Below, in pieces: positions 1 through 5,286 of a stretch of 5,286 nucleotides of DNA. The DNA is from Prevotellaceae bacterium (GTDB lineage: Bacteria > Bacteroidota > Bacteroidia > Bacteroidales > UBA932): positions 1-5,286 of the forward strand of contig JAIRZR010000052.1 of the NCBI GenBank assembly GCA_031267155.1. The letters are read 5' to 3'. Positions within the stretch are counted from its first letter, which is position 1; every line of letters begins with the position of its first letter. A program made the position numbers and the translations under genes. Under the pieces are notes generated by a model. The model had not been told where the DNA came from, did not search any database, and worked only from the letters and a program-made list of their open reading frames with translations.

Positions 1-164
1 TACGGTTGAGGTAACTCATTTTGCTTTATCTTATTGTAATCTCAGATGCATCTCTCTGATTACTATTTATTATCTATTATCGGACACGAATCGTAACATG
101 TGAATTTATAGAGGAAAGAAAAAAAAAATCTTTAAATAACATTATTTAGGAGCTGCACCCGTCT
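1..164. other. Gene-free AT-rich stretch downstream of alaS
   Basis: I see no coding frame, RNA gene or Bacteroidota-type promoter here. The stretch is AT-rich with short homopolymer runs. It contains a perfect 10-bp palindrome AGATGCATCT at 44-53, which is short enough to be chance. The only element with a possible role is the A-tract and small palindrome at 117-148, listed separately. The gene to the left, if any, lies outside the window. Confidence 0.6.
117..148 (-). terminator. Possible weak terminator of alaS
   Basis: Read on the minus strand, the alaS transcript would meet the AT-only palindrome TAAATAA-TG-TTATTTA (133-148). A run of ten T residues follows (A-tract at 119-128 on the plus strand). 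A stem followed by a U-run is the layout of an intrinsic terminator. The stem is only A-T pairs, its loop is tiny, and it lies about 60 bases beyond the stop codon, so this is a weak candidate. No better hairpin is visible between the stop codon and this point. Confidence 0.3.
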
Positions 165-196
165 GCAATGCACAAAACTGCCCCGCATGTGGTATA
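165..196 (-). repeat. Short copy of a dispersed repeat behind alaS
   Basis: The reverse complement of 165-186 is identical over 22 bases to 4691-4712, with the core GGGGCAGTTTTGTGC. In both copies a TATAC lies ten bases before the match (192-196 here on the minus strand, 4681-4685 there). The bases after the match stay partly similar (GCAGAC here, GCGGAC there), then diverge. This copy begins about a dozen bases beyond the alaS stop codon, and both copies point away from the alaS-cysS pair. It looks like a truncated relative of the left end of the element at 4672-4962. What the repeat is remains unknown. Confidence 0.75.
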
Positions 197-207
197 ATTT
201 TCCAAAT

Positions 208-2826
208 TTAATTGACTACTGCATTCACAATTTCGTCCATGGCGGCATTTAATCCGTCGGCATTTTTACCGCCGGCAGTAGCGAAATGCGCCTGTCCTCC
301 TCCTCCGCCGCCGATATGTTTTGCCGCAGAGCGAATCAGTTTTGAAGCGTCGAATCCGCTTTTGACAAGATCGTCGCTAAGCATGAGCATTAGAGCAGGC
401 TTATGATCTGCATCGGAACCTGCGATAAACAGGAATCTTTCCGTAAATTCCCCTCTCAACTGAAACGCCAGATCTTTCATAACGTCGGGAGAATAATACG
501 TTCCCCTGAAAACAAGAACATTAATTCCGTTAATCTCCTGCACCTGCTGTGCCAGTTCCTTTTTAATCTGCACAAGTTTTTCTTTCTTAAACTCTTCGAC
601 GAGTTTTTTCAGTTCCTGATTTTCGTCAAAGAACTTTTTCAGAGCCTGTATCAGGTTGGGGGCATTGTTGAACATTTCATAAACGCTGTGCAGCAAATCC
701 TGCTGTACGTACAGGAATTTCTCGCATCGTTCGGCGGTAACGGCTTCGATGCGGCGTATTCCGGCGGCGATGGAACTTTCGCTGACGATCCTGAAAGTAC
801 CGATACATCCTGTTTGACTGACATGTGTGCCTCCGCAAAGCTCGATCGAATCGCCGAACTGTATAACCCTCACCGAATCGCCGTACTTTTCGCCAAATAA
901 AGCCATTGCGCCCATAGACCTTGCCTCGTCGACAGGGACGTCCCTGTATTCGTCCAGCGGGATATTGTCTCTTATTGCTTTCGTAACGAGACACTCGACC
1001 TGCCGAAGTTCATCGCCGGTAAGCTTTTGGAAATGGGAGAAATCAAACCGCAGAACATCGGAGGAAACAAAGGAACCCTTTTGCTCGACATGCGTTCCCA
1101 GAACCGTCCTTAGAGCATGATGAAGCAGGTGAGTGGCAGAGTGATTACATTCCGTAGCCGTCCGTTTTTCGGCATTTACCTTTGCGGTAAATACTCCGGA
1201 CAAATCAGCGGGCAACTGTTTTGCAAGATGTACCGAAAGACTGTTCTCTTTCTTTGTGTCAAAGATTTCTATCTTTTCCGGGCGGGATTCCAGCAATCCG
1301 CTGTCGCCCACCTGTCCTCCCATTTCGGCATAGAAAGGAGTTTTGCTGAGCACAATCTGGTAGAAATCCCTGTCTTTCTGCTTTACCTTTCGATATCTGA
1401 GTATTTCGGTTTCGGTGGACACACAGTCGTATCCCGTAAATTCCGGTTCTCCCTCTTTAAGCACAATCCAGTCGTCGACTTCCATAGCCGAAGCATTGCG
1501 GGCGCGATCTTTCTGCTTTTTCATTTCCGAATCGAAGCCGTCCCTGTCTGCCTGCAAGCCCTGTTCTCTAAGAATCAGTTCGGTAAGGTCGAACGGGAAT
1601 CCGTAGGTATCGTACAGCGTAAATATATCCGTCCCGTCTATTTGCTTTTTATTCTGTCTGATGCTTTCGCGGATCAGCTTTTCGAGCATGCTGATTCCGA
1701 TTTCAAGCGTGCGCAGGAACGACAGTTCTTCTTCGTGTATAACCTTCTCTATCAATTGCTGCTGTCTGATCAGTTCGGGGAATGTCTCGCCCATTTCATC
1801 GACCAGAGTCTTCACCAGCTCGCAGATAAACGGCTTGTCGAAACCGAGAAAAGTGTATCCGTAGCGCACAGCCCTGCGCAATATCCGCCTGATGACATAT
1901 CCCGCCTTTACATTGGACGGCAACTGACCGTCGGCAATGGAAAAACTGATGGCTCTCAGATGGTCGGCAATCACCCGCATTGCAATGTCCGAATCCCTGT
2001 TCTCGCCGTATTTTCTGTCCGACAGTTCGGATATCTTCCCGATTATCGGCTGAAAAACATCGGTATCGTAATTGCTTGTTTTTCCCTGCAATGCCATGCA
2101 GAGGCGCTCGAATCCCATTCCGGTATCGACATGCTTTGCGGGAAGCGGCTCGAGAACGCCGTCGGCTTTGCGGTTGAACTGCATGAATACCAGATTCCAT
2201 ACTTCGATAACCAGTGGATTGTCGGTGTTTATCAGCGAGGCGCCCGGGATTTCGGAACGCTCGGCATCGGATCTTAAATCTATGTGTATCTCGCTGCATG
2301 GACCGCATGGACCGGTATCGCCCATTTCCCAGAAGTTATCTTTCCTGTTTCCCAACAGTATTCTGTCTTCGGGAAGATACTGTTTCCACAGGTCGAAGGC
2401 TTCCGTATCCTTTCCGGTGCCGTCCTTTTCGGATCCTTCGAAAACCGTGGCATACAGCCTGTCCGCAGGAATGCCGTACACTGTGTGGAGCAGTTCCCAT
2501 GCCCAGTCTATCGCTTCTTTCTTAAAATAGTCGCCAAACGACCAGTTTCCAAGCATTTCGAACATGGTGTGATGATATGTATCGTGCCCAACTTCTTCGA
2601 GATCGTTATGCTTTCCCGAAACCCTGAGGCATTTCTGCGTGTCGGCGATTCTGTCTGTTTTTACGGTTTCGTTCCCCAGGAAAATATCCTTGAACTGGTT
2701 CATTCCTGCATTGGTAAACATCAGTGTAGGATCGTTTTTCACAATCATGGGAGCGGAAGGAACTACGATGTGTCCCTTGCTTTTAAAAAAGTCCAGAAAG
2801 CCTGTTCTTATTTCTTTCGACGTCAT
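208..2826 (-). CDS. alaS: Alanyl-tRNA synthetase
   Basis: A cytoplasmic class II aminoacyl-tRNA synthetase that charges tRNA-Ala with alanine and hydrolyses Ser- or Gly-tRNA-Ala made in error. The 872 residues match the usual full length. The catalytic core has motif 1 around LMFTNAGMNQFKD (35-47), motif 2 from R68 through the HHTMFEMLGNWSFGDYF block (85-101), the signature GDTGPCGPCSEIH (169-181), and motif 3 HVDTGMGFERL (232-242). The tRNA-recognition region follows (about 245-460). The editing domain keeps all four expected zinc ligands: H562 and H566 in NHSATH, and C664 and H668 in CGGTH. A charged helical segment (about 725-765) leads to the C-terminal domain, which has a glycine-rich stretch (G839-G844). 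The ATG start gives the N-terminus normal for the family (MTSKEIRTGF) and lies about 26 bases behind a -7 element. There is no Shine-Dalgarno sequence, as is usual in Bacteroidota. It is divergent from cysS with 98 bp between the start codons. The gene is complete and nothing is missing. Confidence 0.98.
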   Translation of the reverse strand: MTSKEIRTGFLDFFKSKGHIVVPSAPMIVKNDPTLMFTNAGMNQFKDIFLGNETVKTDRIADTQKCLRVSGKHNDLEEVGHDTYHHTMFEMLGNWSFGDYFKKEAIDWAWELLHTVYGIPADRLYATVFEGSEKDGTGKDTEAFDLWKQYLPEDRILLGNRKDNFWEMGDTGPCGPCSEIHIDLRSDAERSEIPGASLINTDNPLVIEVWNLVFMQFNRKADGVLEPLPAKHVDTGMGFERLCMALQGKTSNYDTDVFQPIIGKISELSDRKYGENRDSDIAMRVIADHLRAISFSIADGQLPSNVKAGYVIRRILRRAVRYGYTFLGFDKPFICELVKTLVDEMGETFPELIRQQQLIEKVIHEEELSFLRTLEIGISMLEKLIRESIRQNKKQIDGTDIFTLYDTYGFPFDLTELILREQGLQADRDGFDSEMKKQKDRARNASAMEVDDWIVLKEGEPEFTGYDCVSTETEILRYRKVKQKDRDFYQIVLSKTPFYAEMGGQVGDSGLLESRPEKIEIFDTKKENSLSVHLAKQLPADLSGVFTAKVNAEKRTATECNHSATHLLHHALRTVLGTHVEQKGSFVSSDVLRFDFSHFQKLTGDELRQVECLVTKAIRDNIPLDEYRDVPVDEARSMGAMALFGEKYGDSVRVIQFGDSIELCGGTHVSQTGCIGTFRIVSESSIAAGIRRIEAVTAERCEKFLYVQQDLLHSVYEMFNNAPNLIQALKKFFDENQELKKLVEEFKKEKLVQIKKELAQQVQEINGINVLVFRGTYYSPDVMKDLAFQLRGEFTERFLFIAGSDADHKPALMLMLSDDLVKSGFDASKLIRSAAKHIGGGGGGQAHFATAGGKNADGLNAAMDEIVNAVVN

Positions 2827-2851
2827 AATCTTATTTTTTAAAAATAATCGG

Positions 2852-2859
2852 CAAAATTA
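2852..2859 (-). promoter_or_regulatory. Probable alaS promoter, -7 element
   Basis: The minus strand reads TAATTTTG, matching the Bacteroidota -7 consensus TAnnTTTG that is recognised by the primary sigma factor of that phylum. It ends 25 bases before the alaS ATG, which predicts a leader of about 20 nt. No clear -33 TTTG or TTG is visible about 20 bases upstream; that region is simply AT-rich and is shared with the cysS promoter. The assignment rests on the -7 match and its position. Confidence 0.5.
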
Positions 2860-2890
2860 CTCATTTTATTTTAAATTCGGGATTTATACC

Positions 2891-2898
2891 TACCTTTG
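2891..2898 (+). promoter_or_regulatory. Probable cysS promoter, -7 element
   Basis: TACCTTTG matches the Bacteroidota -7 consensus TAnnTTTG. It sits in the context TTATACCTACCTTTG, which looks typical of strong promoters in that phylum. The cysS ATG lies 26 bases further on, predicting a short A-rich leader of about 20 nt. The leader has no Shine-Dalgarno sequence. The -33 box is not clear; the expected place (about 2866-2875) is AT-rich and overlaps the upstream region of the divergent alaS promoter. Confidence 0.6.
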
Positions 2899-2924
2899 CC
2901 CCTGTTTTTAAAAAAATAAATACA

Positions 2925-4388
2925 ATGGGAGAATTATATTTACATAACACTCTTTCAAGGAAAAAAGAGGAGTTTGTTCCTTTAAATCCGCCGAACGCGG
3001 GCCTGTATGTTTGCGGTCCTACCGTTTACGGCGACCCGCATTTGGGACATGCGCGTTCGGCAATTACCTTCGATTTACTGTTCCGGCATCTTAAGTTTTT
3101 GGGATACAGGGTTCGCTATGTGCGCAATATCACGGATGTGGGACATCTTGAGAACGACGCCGACAGTGGCGAAGACAAACTGCTGAAAAAAGCCCGCCTG
3201 GAACAGCTCGAGCCAATGGAAGTTGCAAAATATTATACCGACCGTTACCACGATATGATGGACGCCCTGAATGTGTGCCGTCCGAGCATTGAACCCAACG
3301 CTTCGGGACATATAATGGAACAGATTGATATGGTCAGGCAAATTCTTGAGGCGGGATTTGCATACACTGTAAACGGTTCCGTCTATTTTGACGTTGTAAA
3401 GTACAATAAGCAGTATCATTACGGACAGCTTTCGGGACGGGTGATCGAAGACCTTATCTCTGCATCAAGAGACAATCTCGAAGGACAGGACGAAAAACGG
3501 AACAGCGTGGATTTTGCCCTGTGGAAAAAGGCGCAGCCCGAACATATCATGCGCTGGAAGTCGCCCTGGAGCGAGGGCTTCCCGGGCTGGCATCTCGAAT
3601 GTTCGGCAATGGGGCGCAAATATCTCGGAGAGAAATTCGATATACACGGCGGAGGAATGGATCTGCTTTTTCCGCATCACGAATCGGAAATCGCACAGTC
3701 GCAAATCGCAAACGGCGATACGCCATGCAAGTACTGGATGCACAACAATATGATTACCATCAACGGCAAGAAAATGGGAAAGTCTCTGGGCAATTCCATC
3801 ATGCTCAGGGATTTTTTTTCCGGCACGCATGAATTGCTGGAACAGGCGTACTCGCCGATGGCGATACGGTTTTTCATCCTTCAAGCCCACTACAGAAGCA
3901 CTTTGGATTTCTCGAATGCCGCTCTGCAGGCTGCCGAAAAGGGATTGAGCCGCCTGCTGAAAGCCCTCGATACTCTGGATACTCTTAAACCGTCGGATGT
4001 TTCGAGCTTTGACGTCAATTCATTGAAGAAAGACTGTTTTGCAGCTCTTAACGATGACCTGAACAGTCCCGTAGCCATTTCTGTCCTCTTTGACGGAGTG
4101 CATGCAATCAATTCGGTAAGCGAAGGAAAAGAAACTCTCGCCAAAGAAGATATCGAATTGCTAAAGGAGTTCTATTCCACTGTGATATTCGATATCCTGG
4201 GACTGAAAAAAGAAGAGAAGGGAAATACCGGACTGACGGATTACCTCATTAAATTTGTCCTCGACCTCCGACAAAAGGCAAAGGAAAATAAAGACTTCGC
4301 CACATCGGATAAAATCAGGGACGAATTGAAAAACCTGGGAATAACGGTCAAGGATACAAAGGACGGAACAGTTTGGGAAATATCCTGA
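2925..4388 (+). CDS. cysS: Cysteinyl-tRNA synthetase
   Basis: A cytoplasmic class I aminoacyl-tRNA synthetase that activates cysteine with ATP and loads it onto tRNA-Cys. At 487 residues it has the usual length. The Rossmann core begins with YVCGPTVYG, followed by the HIGH motif as HLGH (39-42). The second ATP-binding signature is KMGKS (283-287), with Gly in place of the first Ser of KMSKS; I believe this form is common in Bacteroidales CysRS. By alignment to the known family pattern, the cysteine-selecting zinc site is C30, C226 (in WHLECSAMG), H251 and E255 (in FPHHESEIAQS), all present. The helical domain (about 330-425) and the small C-terminal anticodon-binding tail with LRQKAKENKDFATSDKIRDEL (448-468) are intact. 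The ATG start gives the normal short N-terminus (MGELYLHNTLSRKKEEF). It is divergent from alaS, and the stop codon is followed 22 bases later by a hairpin. Confidence 0.98.
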   Translation: MGELYLHNTLSRKKEEFVPLNPPNAGLYVCGPTVYGDPHLGHARSAITFDLLFRHLKFLGYRVRYVRNITDVGHLENDADSGEDKLLKKARLEQLEPMEVAKYYTDRYHDMMDALNVCRPSIEPNASGHIMEQIDMVRQILEAGFAYTVNGSVYFDVVKYNKQYHYGQLSGRVIEDLISASRDNLEGQDEKRNSVDFALWKKAQPEHIMRWKSPWSEGFPGWHLECSAMGRKYLGEKFDIHGGGMDLLFPHHESEIAQSQIANGDTPCKYWMHNNMITINGKKMGKSLGNSIMLRDFFSGTHELLEQAYSPMAIRFFILQAHYRSTLDFSNAALQAAEKGLSRLLKALDTLDTLKPSDVSSFDVNSLKKDCFAALNDDLNSPVAISVLFDGVHAINSVSEGKETLAKEDIELLKEFYSTVIFDILGLKKEEKGNTGLTDYLIKFVLDLRQKAKENKDFATSDKIRDELKNLGITVKDTKDGTVWEIS

Positions 4389-4409
4389 TCGTTGTGGAAC
4401 TGCTGTCGC

Positions 4410-4440
4410 AACCCCCAATAGCTTCGCTTCATTGGGGGTT
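4410..4440 (+). terminator. Hairpin behind cysS, probable 3' end structure and repeat-family member
   Basis: AACCCCCAAT (4410-4419) pairs perfectly over 10 bp with ATTGGGGGTT (4431-4440) around the loop AGCTTCGCTTC. It begins 22 bases after the cysS stop codon and would cap the transcript. No U-tract follows, so it is not a textbook intrinsic terminator and may instead stabilise the 3' end. The loop shares GCTTCGCTT with the hairpin at 4842-4876, and both have C-rich/G-rich outer stems, so this is probably the same repeat family placed beside the gene. Confidence 0.6.
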
Positions 4441-4473
4441 AATCATGCGCGGGATGGTTTTGCTATATGACAT

Positions 4474-4562
4474 GGGCGAACACAGGTTCGCCCCTACGTT
4501 GTGATTATTGACAACGGTAATCACGGCAACGACAATGCAGGGGCGAACCTGTGTGTTCGCCC
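4474..4562. repeat. 89-bp imperfect palindrome made of two inverted REP-like hairpins
   Basis: The left unit is GGGCGAAC-ACAG-GTTCGCCC (4474-4493) followed by CTACGTTGT (4494-4502). The right unit is ACAATGCA (4532-4539), then GGGGCGAAC (4540-4548), CTGTGT and GTTCGCCC (4555-4562). Each unit is an 8-bp hairpin by itself. The right unit is also the reverse complement of the left with two extra bases, so the whole block can fold into one long stem of roughly 29 pairs with few mismatches. The centre contains a further small inverted repeat, GATTA (4503-4507) and TAATC (4518-4522). From memory, the (C)TAGGGGCGAAC...GTTCGCCC pattern resembles widespread intergenic repeats of REP or MITE type; I cannot name a family. 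Confidence 0.8.
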
Positions 4563-4607
4563 TTATTCCTTGCGGTCGTATTCGCTCTATTCACCACATC
4601 CGGATTA

Positions 4608-4633
4608 GGGCAACCACAAGGGTCGCCCCCTAC
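4608..4633. repeat. Third REP-like hairpin
   Basis: GGGCAACC (4608-4615) and GGTCGCCC (4621-4628) form an 8-bp stem around ACAAG, followed by CCTAC. It has the same orientation and general form as the unit at 4474-4498. Compared with that unit, one A-T pair is replaced by C-G. One position is an A-C mismatch on the plus strand but a G-U wobble on the minus strand, so the fold is best in minus-strand RNA. It is evidently a diverged member of the same repeat class. Confidence 0.65.
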
Positions 4634-4648
4634 ACCAATCGTCGAAAT

Positions 4649-4670
4649 GATTGCCGTTACCAACAATGAC
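4649..4670. repeat. Diverged inverted copy of the spacer at 4501-4522
   Basis: This 22-base stretch, beginning GATTGCCGTTACC, matches the reverse complement of 4501-4522 at 17 of 22 positions. The two copies flank the second and third REP-like hairpins. The REP-like units therefore seem to have carried flanking sequence with them, as would follow from duplication or insertion of a larger unit. The match is imperfect and AT/GC-balanced, so chance similarity is not fully excluded. Confidence 0.4.
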
Positions 4671-4671
4671 G

Positions 4672-4695
4672 CCTGTTATATATACAGTGCGCGGG
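4672..4695 (+). repeat. Left terminal inverted repeat of the 291-bp element
   Basis: This 24-base sequence begins CCTGTTATATATACAGTG and ends GCGGG. It is identical to the reverse complement of 4943-4962 except for one extra TATA within the TATATATA run. Twenty matching bases with a single 4-base indel between segments 250 bp apart is far beyond chance. Confidence 0.85.
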
Positions 4696-4716
4696 GCAGT
4701 TTTGTGCATTGCGGAC

Positions 4717-4734
4717 AAACTCCGTAAGGAGTTT
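4717..4734. repeat. Small hairpin AAACTCC-GTAA-GGAGTTT, copy 1
   Basis: A perfect 7-bp stem around the tetraloop GTAA, which as RNA is of GNRA type. Its 16-base core (AACTCCGTAAGGAGTT) recurs exactly at 4795-4810. The closing pair is A-T here and C-G there, so the difference preserves pairing. Confidence 0.8.
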
Positions 4735-4741
4735 AAGATGG

Positions 4742-4778
4742 ATAACCCCGAACAAGCCGCAAGCGCAGTTCGGGGTAA
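4742..4778. repeat. AACCCC/GGGGT hairpin, copy 1
   Basis: ACCCCGAAC (4745-4753) pairs with GTTCGGGGT (4768-4776) around AAGCCGCAAGCGCA. Read against the reverse complement of 4842-4876, the flanks (ATAACCCCG and CGGGGTAA) and most of the loop are the same, while the inner stem is AAC/GTT here and GGC/GCC there. Two base pairs have thus changed on both sides together. Confidence 0.75.
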
Positions 4779-4793
4779 AGCTCCTCTCCGTCA

Positions 4794-4811
4794 CAACTCC
4801 GTAAGGAGTTG
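4794..4811. repeat. Small hairpin CAACTCC-GTAA-GGAGTTG, copy 2
   Basis: A perfect 7-bp stem with the GTAA loop, a direct repeat of the hairpin at 4717-4734 apart from its closing pair. It shares its last base with the next hairpin (4811-4827), so the two could stack end to end in RNA. Confidence 0.8.
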
Positions 4812-4827
4812 AACTACTTCGTAGTTC
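4811..4827. repeat. Small hairpin GAACTAC-TTC-GTAGTTC
   Basis: A perfect 7-bp stem around the three-base loop TTC, starting on the last base of the preceding hairpin. No other copy is seen in the window. Confidence 0.7.
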
Positions 4828-4841
4828 TGGAGTGCGATAGC

Positions 4842-4876
4842 TTACCCCGGGCTGCGCTTCGCTTGCCCGGGGTTAT
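4842..4876. repeat. AACCCC/GGGGT hairpin, inverted copy 2
   Basis: ACCCCGGGC (4844-4852) pairs over 9 bp with GCCCGGGGT (4865-4873) around TGCGCTTCGCTT. It is the reverse-complement relative of the hairpin at 4742-4778. Its loop also shares GCTTCGCTT with the hairpin behind cysS at 4410-4440. This is the most GC-rich and stable of the set. Confidence 0.75.
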
Positions 4877-4884
4877 TGACATCA

Positions 4885-4899
4885 GACGCCTGCGGCGTC
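4885..4899. repeat. Small hairpin GACGCC-TGC-GGCGTC
   Basis: A perfect 6-bp stem with the three-base loop TGC. It is followed by a degenerate palindrome at 4903-4919 (AGACACGAAGCATCTCT) that pairs only in part. This is the last hairpin before the right terminal repeat. Confidence 0.65.
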
Positions 4900-4942
4900 A
4901 AAAGACACGAAGCATCTCTACATTTTTACCTCACAATTTTAA

Positions 4943-4962
4943 CCCGCGCACTGTATAACAGG
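4943..4962 (-). repeat. Right terminal inverted repeat of the 291-bp element
   Basis: CCCGCGCACTGTATAACAGG is the reverse complement of the left repeat at 4672-4695, minus one TATA. The putative transposase frame continues to the right immediately after its last base. Confidence 0.85.
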
Positions 4963-5286
4963 AAAAATGCGAAAAAGGCATTGAGTTTCCTTGAGTGCAC
5001 AAATAATTATTTAAAAAAAATACTGCTTAAATCCGAAGGCAAAACAGTTTACTGTTCCTCAGATATTATTGAATCCTGTTTTGGCAGGCACAAAGAGATG
5101 ATAAAGAACAATAAATCGGTTGATATAAGCGATTTATGTCTGTGCATAGCTGCTATAATGGGTAATAATGATTTGAATGATACTGAAGAAGCAATGGAAA
5201 GTAATAAAATCAGGAATATAAAAGAATGGCGCAGGGAAAAGATTCCGACAACCCTGTTCGCTCAAAAAAGGAATTTAATGAAAAAA
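4963..5286 (+). pseudogene. C-terminal part of a probable transposase, start missing, runs off the window
   Basis: One frame is open for 108 codons from 4963 to the window edge, with strongly protein-like composition (rich in K, N, E, I). It has no good start. The in-frame ATG at 5098 and TTG at 4981 fall inside what looks like the end of a larger protein. Further upstream the frame runs through repeat DNA to a stop at 4822-4824. From memory, SSDIIESCFGRHKEMIKNNK, then an I-S-D-L-C-L-C-I-A-A-like hydrophobic stretch, then IKEWRREKIPTTLFAQKRN, resembles the C-terminal end of DDE transposases of Bacteroidota insertion sequences. The Glu of DIIES would be a candidate for the last catalytic acid. 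The N-terminal catalytic region is absent, so the gene appears broken by the repeat element just upstream. I cannot name the IS family. A different DNA-binding protein is possible. Confidence 0.5.

Larger units (their letters stand above)
4672..4962. mobile_element. Putative MITE-like element with terminal inverted repeats
   Basis: A 291-bp non-coding segment bounded by near-identical inverted repeats of 24 and 20 bp. It encodes no plausible protein. Inside are six small hairpins, most with 3-4 base loops (4717-4734, 4742-4778, 4794-4811, 4811-4827, 4842-4876, 4885-4899). Size, inverted ends and lack of coding capacity fit a miniature inverted-repeat element mobilised in trans. I do not see a convincing target-site duplication: ATGACG lies just outside the left end and AAAAATGCG just outside the right. 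The element directly abuts a transposase frame without a start, so it may have inserted into an insertion sequence, or its ends may belong to that sequence. It could also be a structured repeat that does not move. Confidence 0.5.

Noticed and set aside
44..53. AGATGCATCT palindrome as an operator
   Set aside because: A 10-bp palindrome is expected by chance in a window of this size, and no promoter or gene start lies beside it.
1117..2277. A 386-codon open frame on the plus strand, antisense to alaS
   Set aside because: It lies wholly inside the clearly real alaS gene on the other strand. Its protein has no recognisable motif and its composition is that of an antisense shadow.
2827..2924. 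T-box or other tRNA-sensing leader in front of the synthetase genes
   Set aside because: The predicted leaders are only about 20 nt long and show no T-box sequence or specifier stem. There is no room for such a structure.
3771..3787. KMGKS in place of KMSKS in CysRS as a sign of an altered enzyme
   Set aside because: I believe this Gly variant is usual in Bacteroidales cysteinyl-tRNA synthetases, and all other catalytic and zinc residues are in place.
4444..4467. Possible degenerate third copy of the GCGGGGCAGTTTTGTGC repeat
   Set aside because: CATGCGCGGGATGGTTTTGCT resembles it only with several gaps and mismatches, so the similarity cannot be separated from chance by eye.
4742..4811. tRNA-like cloverleaf from successive hairpins
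   Set aside because: There is no closing acceptor stem of 7 bp, no T-arm GTTCRA consensus in the right place, and no CCA end. The hairpins are explained better as repeats.
4474..4876. CRISPR array
   Set aside because: The repeats differ from each other, occur in both orientations, are unevenly spaced, and there are no cas genes nearby.

Overview
The window looks like chromosomal DNA from a member of the Bacteroidota, probably order Bacteroidales. Three things point there. Both tRNA synthetases read like the Bacteroidales versions of their families. Neither has a Shine-Dalgarno sequence; each starts behind an A-rich leader. Each is preceded by a -7 promoter element of the Bacteroidota type TAnnTTTG. 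The placement rests on recognition by eye, not on a search.

Layout. Bases 1-207 hold no gene. They lie downstream of alaS and contain an A-tract that may end its transcript, plus a short copy of a repeat that reappears 4.5 kb away. Bases 208-2826 (minus strand) are a complete alaS, alanyl-tRNA synthetase. Bases 2827-2924 are a 98-bp divergent promoter region. Bases 2925-4388 (plus strand) are a complete cysS, cysteinyl-tRNA synthetase. Bases 4389-4962 are a gene-free stretch packed with palindromes. First comes a hairpin just behind cysS, then an 89-bp REP-like palindrome, then a third related REP-like hairpin. A 291-bp segment (4672-4962) follows, bounded by near-identical terminal inverted repeats and filled with six small hairpins. 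Bases 4963-5286 encode the end region of what is probably a transposase; it has no start and runs off the window.

The two genes are housekeeping enzymes that charge tRNA-Ala and tRNA-Cys. They are transcribed back to back from adjacent promoters and have no other visible link. Nothing around them suggests a defence system or a new pathway.

The interest lies in the repeats. Three hairpins (4410-4440, 4742-4778, 4842-4876) appear to belong to one family whose stems differ by paired, compensating changes. A 22-bp sequence just inside the left end of the 291-bp element occurs exactly, in inverted orientation, 22 bp beyond the alaS stop codon. The inverted-repeat element directly abuts a headless transposase frame. 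Together these suggest a mosaic of small non-autonomous mobile or structural repeats accumulated at the 3' ends of the two housekeeping genes.
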